The position numbers and the translations under genes are program-made. The notes under the pieces were generated by a model. It was not told the DNA's origin, ran no database searches, and was given only the letters and a program-made list of their open reading frames with translations. Source: Cymodocea nodosa (taxonomy: Eukaryota; Streptophyta; Magnoliopsida; Alismatales; Cymodoceaceae). Taken from it: a DNA stretch of 64,000 nt. Positions 55,294-64,000 of this stretch are shown one piece after another (positions within the stretch are counted from its first letter, which is position 1; every line of letters starts with the position of its first letter). Where the stretch lies: assembly GCA_036874045.1 (NCBI GenBank), contig CM072347.1:9860501-9924500 (forward strand), given 5' to 3'.

Positions 55294-56860
55294 GAGGAAA
55301 CAACATCAAAATGGATTTTGGACAGTGGAGCGTCAAGTCACATGACCGAATAGAAAAGTCTACTACAAAATTTTACAAATACCATGAATGGAAGTGTAAC
55401 ATTTGGAAACAAAAGCAAGGATAAAATCATAGGTATGGGTAATGTTTAAATAACTTCGACTTGTGTTATTTTGAATGTACTGTATGTAGAAAACCTAGGA
55501 TTTAATTTGTTGAGTATCATAAAACTAACTAAGAATGGATATTATGTAGTGTTTAAAGATAATGTATGCAAAATTATTGATAAAAATACAGATGAAATTA
55601 AGTTTATTGCTAAAAGAAAAGGTTCTGTATGTATTTTATCTTTACCTTCTGGTGTAGTTGATTTAAATTCATGTTTGCTAGCTAAAACTAGTGATGCATA
55701 TCTATGGCATAGAAGGATGGGGCATATAAATATGAAACTGTTACATAAACTATCTAGAAAATATTTAGTGAGAGGTTTACCAAAGATTAAATACTTAAAG
55801 GACTGTGTGATGCATGTGAGTTAGGTAAACTTCACAAAAACTCTTTCAAATCCAAAACTGATATTTCAAGCAAGAGAGTCTTAGAACTTATACATATGGA
55901 TCTATTTGGACCAACAAGAATCATGAGTCTTGGTGGTAAATGGTATGTATTTGTTTTAGTAGATGACTTCTCTAGATACACTTGGGTATATTTTCTAGCA
56001 TCTAAGACAGAAGTTTTTGAAAAATTTAAAATGTTTTGCAATTTTGTTCAAAATGAACAAAGCGTCTCTATTCAAAAACATAGGAGTGATCACAGTACTG
56101 AATTTGATAATGATCAAATGGATAATTATTGTATAGATCATGGCATTGATAATAGTTTTTATTTTCCAAGAGCACCGTCTCAAAATGGTGTTATTGAGAG
56201 AAAGAATAGATCACTTCAGGAAATGGCCAGAACTATGTTGAATGAACATAAGCTACCTCAAAATCTTTGGGCTAAAGCAGTGAATACAGCTTGTTATGTT
56301 ATTAACATAAGTCATTTAAGACCTCGTGTCAATAAAACTACTTTTGAAATTATGTTTAATAGGGTTCCAAAAATTTCCTATATGAAACCATTTGGCTACA
56401 AGTGTTTTATTCTTAATAATAAGGATAGAAGGGATAAATTTCAAGCCAAAGCGGATGAAGGAATTTTTGTAGGTTACTCTACTAGAAGTAAAGCCTATAA
56501 AGTATATAACAATACTTCTAGGACTATTGAAGAAACCCTCCATGTAAGCTTTAATGAAAATTCTTTTAGAGAATCTCAATCTAAAGCTGATAATGATGAT
56601 ATGATCAATCTCCTAAAAGAGTTAGAGATCAATAGAGAGATTGAAGATTTATCTGAGAAAATCAAAAATATGAACTTAAATGATCAAACTAATGATGAAA
56701 ATGATGAACCTTCAGATGTTGATGAGAATATTGAGGAAAATCAGAGAAATTGGCGTTATTCTTCATCACATCCCATTACTCAAGTCATTGGTAATATTAA
56801 CGAGGGAGTTAAAACTAGAGCTTCTGTAAATTTAAGTAGTATGTGTATGTTTGTTTCTAT
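55294..56860 (+). pseudogene. C2 protease and integrase
   Basis: Protease KWILDSGASSHMTE (canonical DSGAS) is followed by a TAG at 55349-55351. The GAG-pre-integrase region (LWHRRMGHINMKL) has a 4-bp loss near 55803 that shifts the frame. The integrase core 55896-56600 is open, with MDLFGPT, RSDHSTEF and GVIERKNRS. It is cut at 56860 within the linker before RT by C3. Confidence 0.85.
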
Positions 56861-58597
56861 TGTTGAGTATTTTTGTTTTGATGATGTGTGCTGAATGAAA
56901 ATAATCATATTTGCTCAATTACTATTGCTTGTGAAAAGAAATTAAAATCATCAATTAATACAGAAAAAGCTTACTGATATAAATACTTGTCTGTATTGGA
57001 TCTGAAGTTAATAACTAGTCGTTTCATTGCATTAATTTCTCATTTAGTTAAACGTTAAGTTAACGTGTGTTTTTATGGAAAAGCATGATATATTTTAAAC
57101 TTATATCTTCTGTATCATGAACAGTGCACGTTTAGACAACTCGTTAAGTTAGAGTTTTGTTTGTATAGAGGTCGCGTGAGAACTCATTAAGTTAGAGGCT
57201 TAAAGGTTAAAATAGGTCACGTGATAACTCATTAAGTTAGTGAGTAAAAGAAGCGATGAACTCGTTAAGTTAGTGTTATACACGTGGTGAAATTATAAGT
57301 TACGAATGTTATATTGTATCACGTGAGGTGCACATGTTTAACTCGTTAAGTTAACATAACTAAACGCATTGAGTTGCTATATTGAACACTAAGGCAACGC
57401 GTTAGGTTAGCATTATAAACTTAAGTTGTTATTTTTACACGTGGTAAAATTCTTATTATAAAAACATTTGTTTATTACTGAATCGGTGAGTTAAAGTTTT
57501 TTCAGAGACTTACAGTCATAACCATCCGAAAGGTAACTTAAGTCATGTTTTCAGGTCTTGACACGTGTCTCATTAGTTTTATAAAATAAAGAGTTTTTCG
57601 ATGACTTACATCTATAACTATCCGAAACTTAAATTGTTTTCGATGAGTTATCGTTTAACCTTCCGAAAGAAAGGTTAAGCTGGTTCGTTGAGTTAGCATA
57701 ACACCACAGACTTAGTTTGTTGAGTTAGCTACAGTACTTGTCACGTGAAATGGCACATAGTCAACTCGTTAAGTTAGAAACGTTAAGTTATATATATATA
57801 CTTGTGTTACTCGTTTAGTTAACATTGAAGTAATGACTTCTTATTACACTGATGAAAAATTTTTGGACGAGAAAGTTTATTTTGCAGGAAATTTTTTAGA
57901 GATCCAGGACTGATGATTAAAGAAAATTCGAAATATAAACGTGGGTTAGAACGTGTGTATTTCGATGAAGGAAAAAGAAAAGACGTGGAGAAGTGGAAAA
58001 CTGGTAGTGGTTAAACGTGAAGGATATGCACGAAATGAAGATACAGTATAAGAGGCATAGAATTCTCGTTGATCAAATTATCCTTGCACACAAAACAAAA
58101 AATCTTTTCAAGGATCAAACCATCCCTGCACACTAGAAGAAAAATCTTTTTCAGGGATCAAAAACACCTCTTCGGGCAAAATCTCTCAAGTGGAAGAAGA
58201 TTCAGTGAAGCATAAAAAGGTAAGATTTTTGTCACTGAAGATTTGAAGTATCAGAAGAAAGAAAATTCGGTGAAGCATAAAAAGACAAGATATTCGTCAT
58301 TGAAGAATTGCTGAAGAAGAAAGATCTCAAACAAGGAGAAATGTTTTAAATTTCGTAAATTAGTTTTCTCTGTTTGTAGTTATGAATTATATAGATGATA
58401 CATGGTATCGAGTTATAATTGCATCTACAATTTCTGAGGAGAATTGAATTGTATATTGTAATTGAAACCTTGAATAAAAATGATTTTATGAAAACAATGT
58501 CTCGACTTGTTTTTGAGTTTTAAAGTTTCAATTATATTTCAGAAAATATTAAAAATACACAATTTACCCTCCTCTTGTGTAGCCATACGAACCTACA
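56861..58597 (+). repeat. 5' LTR of C3 (1737 bp)
   Basis: TGTTGAGTA...ACCTACA. It is about 120 bp longer than the C1 LTRs, because a segment near 57480-57676 with TAACTATCCGAAA-type motifs replaces part of the 32-bp repeat array. The TATA box is altered to TATAAGAGG (58047-58055). Confidence 0.92.
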
Positions 58598-58599
58598 AG

Positions 58600-58611
58600 T
58601 GGTATCAGAGC
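58600..58611 (+). other. Primer-binding site of C3 (tRNA-iMet)
   Basis: TGGTATCAGAGC, two bases after the LTR end. Confidence 0.93.
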
Positions 58612-58797
58612 TTTGTTAATAATCTTTGATATAAAATCGATACCAACTTATTTAATATCATCGCTTATTCTACGTTCCTTGTTTTTAAATAGAAATTAAT
58701 ATTTGAGCATACGTTTAACTCTCTTGATTTAAGGCTCAAGTTGTTTTAAAGTTTTTAGACTGTTTAAAATCAAATAGGTTGAAAAATCTAAGGTAAA

Positions 58798-59786
58798 ATG
58801 GCTACTGGAAATGGTAATTTTTCTTTATATGAAGGTCAAAATCTTAATCGTCCTCCTTTATTTGATGGAATACATTTTGAATATTAGAAATATAGGATGA
58901 CTGTTTTTCTTCAAAGTATAGATCATAAATTGTGGTTCATGATTTCTAAACCATATACTCCGTTAACTACTCCTTATAATACTTGGACAATTATTGAAAA
59001 AGAAAATGAAACTATGAATGCTAAGGGCTTAAATATTTTATTTTGTGCATTGAGTTATGAACAGTTCAGTAAAGTGTCGGCATATAAATCTGCTTATGAG
59101 GTGTAGCTTGCATTAGAAGTTTCACATGAAGGTACTTCTCAAGTTAAAGAGACAAAAATAAACATGTTGATTCATAAGTATGAACTCTTTAAGATGCATG
59201 AAGACGAAAATATTTCTAAGATGTTTTCCAGATTTCTTGATATCATAAACTCTTTAAAATGTTTAGGAAAGAATTTTGAACAAAAGGATTTGGTGAGGAA
59301 GATTCTCAGATCCCTAAGTTCTAAATGGTCTCAGAAAGTAACATCAATTGAGGAATCACGAGATTTAAATGTTTATACTATGAATGAACTTATAGGAAAT
59401 TTAATAGTGTATGAAGTTAAATTAAATGAATTACTAAGTCACAACAAACTAAAAATGAAGAAAGAAATAGCCTTCGAAATTAATTCAGATTCTGATATAT
59501 CTACTCATTCTGACAAGGATTTGATTTTGCTGACTAGGAAATTCAATAAAGCATGGAAAGCTAGGAAACAGCAAAGGAACAAAAATGATAAACCCTCAAC
59601 GTCAAAATCACTGAATGACAAGAATTCTTCATCCAAAAAGTATGTATGTTACAACTGTAAGAAACCTGGACATCTTTCTCTAGATTTTCCTATGAGGAAA
59701 AATGAAAAGCAAAGTAGGACAAATCAAAAAAAGAACAAGAGTTAGAAGACGTTGCTCATGTGTGCTTCATGGCAGATGAGTCTGAG
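58798..59786 (+). pseudogene. C3 Gag
   Basis: The start ATGGCTACTGGAAATG matches C1. The signature PPLFDGIHFEY is followed by TAG at 58886-58888 (Trp in C1), and another TAG lies at 59104-59106. The open part 59164-59745 holds the capsid helices and a zinc knuckle whose last Cys is Phe (CYNCKKPGHLSLDF). About 130 bp are missing near 59730 relative to C1 and C2, shifting the frame. It ends at the donor-like GAG|GTAATATC. Confidence 0.87.
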
Positions 59787-60947
59787 GTAATATCTGATCC
59801 TGAAAGTCATTCAGATTTCAACTTTGATGAATTATTATGTGCTTATCATGCATTATTACAAAAACTTAAAGTATGTAAACTGGAAAATAAGAATATTAGA
59901 AAATCTTCATCCATTATGGAAGAAGAAAATTGTTTCCTGTCTACTACTTTAGAAAAGTTTAAACGTGATAATGAAAATCATGCTAGAGATTTGCAAAAAT
60001 TTAGATTTAATGAATGTATCTTGCATGAACAAATACATAATATAAATGCTGAAAACTTAAAGATAGAATCTGAAAATGAAATGTTGAGAAACAATATAAA
60101 TGAACTTGAATTAGAAATAGATAAATTAAAACTGAGAGAGCAAGATTTAAATTCTACCATTGAGAAATGGAATTTAAGTCAAACTAAGTTAGACAAACTA
60201 ACTAGTACCCCTGCGGTGTCTTATAAATTTAGCTTAGGATTTGATTATCCTGAATATCCTTAATCTCAAGCCAATAAAGGATTTATTAGTTGCAGTTCAA
60301 GTAAATCTAAGACTAAAATTCCTTTTATTATGAAACAAGGTAATAAATATGTAGAAGTAGGTACTTCAAGGGATAAATCATGTAGTAATAATATAAATCA
60401 ATGTGATTTGTCAAATTGAACTTCTAACATGACTATAAATGTTTCTAAAAATCTTGTTTCTTGTTTTGGAAATTCAGTTTCTAATGTTTCTAAAATTTCA
60501 AACAATTGTAGTAAACTGAAAATTCAGAAACCTGAGCATGTAATTCATTACACTGGTATTAGACCAATTACTCATTCTACATGTGATAAAACTAAAAATT
60601 CTTGTGCAGAAAAAGATTTTGTATGTACGGAAAATGTTAATACAAGTACAAAATCTTGGTATGAACTTACTGAAATGTATGAGCATGACCAAAATAAATT
60701 AACATCTGATAAAAATCTGTTTGGTCTTGATTATACTACATCTGAAAACAAAAAGAATGATTGTAAAAGCAATAATGCTATATGTGAGTATGAAGCTAAT
60801 GATAAATCAATAGTACTTACAACTAATAAGAATATAAATGATAATGTTAAACTATTTTTAAACAAAAAGAAGAAATATGCGTTTAATGAACTTGGTCCTC
60901 AACAACATTGGGTACCAAGAAAAAGTTTTTCTTAATTTGTGTTGCAG
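59787..60947 (+). other. Candidate facultative intron in C3 (1161 nt)
   Basis: GTAATATCTGATCC...ATTTGTGTTGCAG, followed by GAGGAAAC. In the Gag frame it encodes a coiled-coil domain (59787-60263: NINELELEIDKLKLREQDL) and, after C3-specific stops, a C-terminal part ending QQHWVPRKSFS. Then a TAA lies at 60933-60935, just before the acceptor. Removal would drop this stop and join Gag to protease in frame. C1 looks like the joined product. Confidence 0.68.
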
Positions 60948-63160
60948 GAGGAAACAACATCAAAATGGATCTTGGACAGTGGAGTGTCAAGTCACATGAA
61001 CAGACAAAAAAGTCTATTACAAAATTTTACAAATACCATGAAAGGAAGTATAACATTTGGAAACAATAGCAAAGATAAAATCATAGGTATGGGCAATGTT
61101 CAAATAACTCCTACTTGTGTTATTTTGAATGTACTATATGTAGAAAACCTAGGATTTAATTTGCTGAGTGTCATAAAACTAACTAAAAATGGATATTATG
61201 TAGTGTTTGAAGATAATGTATGCAAAATAATTGATAAAAATACAGATAAAATTAAGTTTATTGCTAAAAGAAAAGGTTCTGTATGTATTTTATCTTTACC
61301 TTCGAGTGCAGTTGATTTAAATTCATGTTTGCTAGTTGAAACTAGTGATGCATATTTATGGCATAGAAGGATTGGGCATATAAATATGAAATTGTTACAT
61401 AAACTATCTAGAAAACATTTAGTGAGAGGTTTACCAAAGATTAAATACTCAAAGGACTTTATGTGTGATGCATGTGAGTTAGGTAAACTTCGTAAATACT
61501 CTTTTAAATCCAAAATTGATATTTCAAGCAAGAGAGTCTTAGAACTTATACATATGGATCTATTTGGACCAACAAGAATCATGAGTCTTGGTGGTAAACG
61601 GTATGTATTTGTTTTAGTAGATGACTTCTCTAGATACACTTGGGTATATTTTCTAGCATCTAAGACAGAAGTTTTTGAAAAATTTAAAATGTTTTGCAAT
61701 TTTGTTCAAAATGAGCAGAGTGTCTCTATTCAAAAACTTAGGAGTGATCATAGAATTGAATTTGATGATGATCAAATGGATAATTATTGTAATGAGCATG
61801 GCATTGATCACAGATTTTCTTTTCCAAGGCCACCGTGTCAAAATGGTGTTGTTGAGAGAAAGAATATATCACTTCAAGAAATGACCAGAACTATGTTGAA
61901 TGAACATAAGTTACCTCAAAATATTTGGGATGAAGTAGTAAATACAGCTTGTTATGTTATTACCAGAAGTCATTTAAGTCCTCATGTTAATAAAACTCCT
62001 TTTGAAATTATGTTTAATAGGGTTCCAAAAATTTCCTATATGAAACAATTTGGCTGCAAGTGTTTTATTCTTAATACTAAGGATAAAAGGGATAAATTTC
62101 AAGCCAAATCGGATGAAGGAATCTTTGTAGGTAACTCTACTAGAAGTAAAGCCTATAGAGTATATAACAAGACTTCTAGGACTATTGAAGAAACCCTCCA
62201 TGTAAGCTTCAATGAAAATTCTCTTAGAGAATCTCAATCTAAAGCTGATAATGACGATTTGATCAATCTTCCAAAAGAGTTAGAGATCAATAAAGAGATT
62301 GATGATTTATCTGAGAAAATAAAAAATATGAACTTAAATGATCAAATTAATGATGAAAGTGCTGGACTTTCAGATATTGATGAGAATATTGAGGAAAATC
62401 AGAGAAATTGGCGTTATTCTTCATCACATCCCATTACTCAAGTCATTGGTGATATTAATGAGGGAGTTAAAACTAGAGCTTCAGTAAATTTGAATAGTAT
62501 GTGTATGTTTGTTTCTATGGTAGAACCAAGGAATATACAAGAAGCATTATCTGATGAAAATTGGATAGTGGCAATGCAAGAAGAACTAAACCAATTCATC
62601 AGAAATGATGTATGGGAATTAGTCTCTCCACCAGAAAATCAGTCCATAATAGGTACAAAGTGGATCTTTAGAAACAAAACTAACGAAACTGGTCAAGTTA
62701 TTTGGAATAAAGCTAGATTAGTTGCACAAGGGTATACACAGGAAGAAGGATTAGATTATGATGAAACATTTGCTCCTATGGCTAGGTTAGAAAGTATTAG
62801 AATATTATTGGCCTATGCTTGTTATTTGGATTTTAAATTATATCAAATGGATGTAAAGAGTGCATTTCTAAATAGTTTAATTAATGAAGAAGTCTATGTA
62901 AAACAACCACCTGGATTTGAAGATATTAAAAATCCTGACTTTGTGTATAAATTGAAGAAAGCCTTATATGGTTTGAAGCAAGCACCTAGATCATGGTATG
63001 AAAGGTTGTCTACTTTTTTAATAGAAAAATGCTATATCATGGGAAAAGTGGATCATACTCTATTTATTAAGAGAGATGGTAAAGATCAGATTGTTGTTCA
63101 AATATACGTGGATGATATAATCTTTGGAGCAACCTCTGATAAGTTGATAGAATATTCTCT
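60948..63160 (+). pseudogene. C3 protease, integrase and reverse transcriptase
   Basis: One open frame of about 740 codons. Protease: KWILDSGVSSHM. GAG-pre-integrase HHCC: LWHRRIGHINMKL and CDACELGK. Integrase core: MDLFGPTRI, RSDHRIEFD and GVVERKNIS. RT: GTKWIFRNK, ARLVAQGYTQEEGLDYDETF, DVKSAFLN, LYGLKQAPRSWYERL and catalytic IYVDDIIFGA. Shortly after the catalytic site a 2-bp CT insertion (about 63156-63160) shifts the frame into a TGA. Apart from that, the domains appear complete. Confidence 0.9.
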
Positions 63161-64000
63161 GAAGAGATGACTAATCAGTTTGAAATGAATATGATAGGAG
63201 AACTTTCATATTTTCTAGGACTTCAAATTAAACAAATGGATAAAGGTATATTTTTAAATCAAGAAAAATATGCAGATGAAATGCTTAAGAAATTTAATTT
63301 TAATGATACAAGGATTCGAGGAACTCCTATGAGTACTACTTTAAAGTTAGATATTGGTGACATAGGAAAATCTATAGATCAAAGAAAATACAGAAGTATG
63401 ATTGGTTCTTTACTTTATTTGACTACTAGTAGACCTGATATTATGTTTGTTGTGTGTGTTTGTGCTAGATTTCAATCTAATCCTAAGGAATCACACTTAA
63501 TTGCAGTTAAAAGAATATTTAGATATATACAAGGAACTAAAAATTTCAGACTGTATTTTTCTAAGGATAGTTCAATAGATCTTATAGGATATATTGATGT
63601 TGATTATGCAGGATCTAAATCTAATAGAAAGAGTACCAGTGGCACATGTCAATTATTGGGAAATAATTTGGTGTCATGGTTTAGTAAAAAGCAAAACTGT
63701 GTAGCACTTTCTACTACAGAAGCTAAATATGTTGCTGCTGCACTGTGTTGCACTCAGATTCTGTGGATAAGGCAAACTTTAGAAGATTTTGGATTATCTT
63801 ATGATACAACTGAGATTTATTGTGATAGTAGTTCTGCAATAAATCTTTCCAAAAATCCTGTATTACATTTAAGAGCAAAGCATATAGAGGTTAGACATCA
63901 TTTTCTAAGAGATAACGTAATTAAAGGAAAAATTAAATTAGAATTTATGTCTAGTAAAAATCAATTAGCTGATATATTTACAAAACCTCTAGACGAAAAT
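63161..64000 (+). pseudogene. C3 RT thumb and RNase H, in the shifted frame, open to the window end
   Basis: From 63161 the frame is open for 280 codons to the last base. It contains ELSYFLGLQIKQMDKGIFL, SMIGSLLYLTTSRPDIMF and the RNase H motifs DYAGSKSNRKSTSG, ALSTTEAKYVAA, YCDSSSAIN and KHIEVRHHFLRD. It ends in LADIFTKPLDEN, close to the usual end of copia polyproteins. In C1 this whole region is missing. It continues beyond the window. Confidence 0.9.

Larger units (their letters stand above)
52107..56860 (+). mobile_element. Element C2: Ty1/copia copy, internally deleted and cut by C3
   Basis: Same family as C1. The 5' LTR (52107-53355, first bases TATTGAGT instead of TGTTGAGT) is fused to the middle of gag. 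The PBS and gag start are lost. It continues through the zinc knuckle, the 1161-nt segment, protease and integrase to 56860, where the C3 LTR begins. The rest of C2 (RT onward) would lie beyond C3, outside the window. Confidence 0.85.
56861..64000 (+). mobile_element. Element C3: Ty1/copia copy, runs off the window
   Basis: 5' LTR 56861-58597, PBS, gag, the 1161-nt segment, protease-integrase-RT and RNase H to the window end. It is inserted in C2 in the same orientation; the 5' flank is TCTAT and the 3' side is not visible. It is the least damaged pol of the window but not intact. Confidence 0.9.

Noticed and set aside
1-64000. tRNA, rRNA or other structural RNA genes
   Set aside because: No cloverleaf or conserved rRNA segment was recognised by eye. 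The tRNA-like matches are only the short primer-binding sites. A covariance-model scan would be decisive.

Overview
The window is plant nuclear DNA, probably from an AT-rich eudicot genome. It consists almost entirely of nested and rearranged LTR retrotransposons. No ordinary host gene, rRNA, tRNA or CRISPR array was recognised. The one long, undamaged gene that is not retroviral in type is an intronless F-box-like gene (21094-22233, minus) lying inside a retrotransposon. Plant origin is supported by Ty3/gypsy Athila-type elements primed by tRNA-Asp, Ty1/copia elements primed by tRNA-iMet (TGGTATCAGAGC) with GGGGGAG polypurine tracts, and an F-box protein of plant type.

Layout, left to right. 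1-56 is a scrap of a D-family element. Element B (57-16106, minus, Athila-like) has a 2250-bp 3' LTR, a capsid gene and an integrase tail. Element A (4240-14123, minus, Athila-like, two 1628-bp LTRs, TSD GTGCT) is inserted into B's capsid gene. At 16107-18021 lie a forward LTR fragment, a zinc-knuckle gene and unassigned sequence. Element D (18022-42583, minus) is a very large Athila-like composite. In its own sense it reads 5' LTR, PBS, zinc-knuckle/PR/RT/RH/partial IN, inverted-repeat arrays, accessory ORF, capsid gene, F-box gene, PPT and 3' LTR. A complete Ty1/copia element, C1 (23626-32573, plus, two 1613-bp LTRs, TSD ACGTT), is inserted in D's capsid gene. From 42584 to 50575 are D-family LTRs in both orientations, a solo copia LTR (42915-43922) and an integrase tail. 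A second copia family, H, ends at 50576-52106. Copia copies C2 (52107-56860, deleted) and C3 (56861 to the window end) follow; C3 is inserted in C2.

Five observations stand out. (1) A 58-nt block is identical in the U3 regions of copia C1 and gypsy D, in the same transcriptional sense. (2) C1 and D carry homologous accessory ORFs downstream of pol. (3) In B and D the capsid gene lies downstream of integrase, while a separate zinc-knuckle gene sits directly behind the PBS; this is a split, permuted gag. (4) C2 and C3 hold a 1161-nt GT...AG segment between Gag and protease that is exactly absent from C1, as if C1 derived from spliced RNA. (5) Short inverted repeats built on AGTTA/TAACT punctuate the LTRs and the gene boundaries of D.

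Nearly all retroelement genes are broken by stops, frameshifts or deletions. All calls come from reading the sequence; no similarity search was run.
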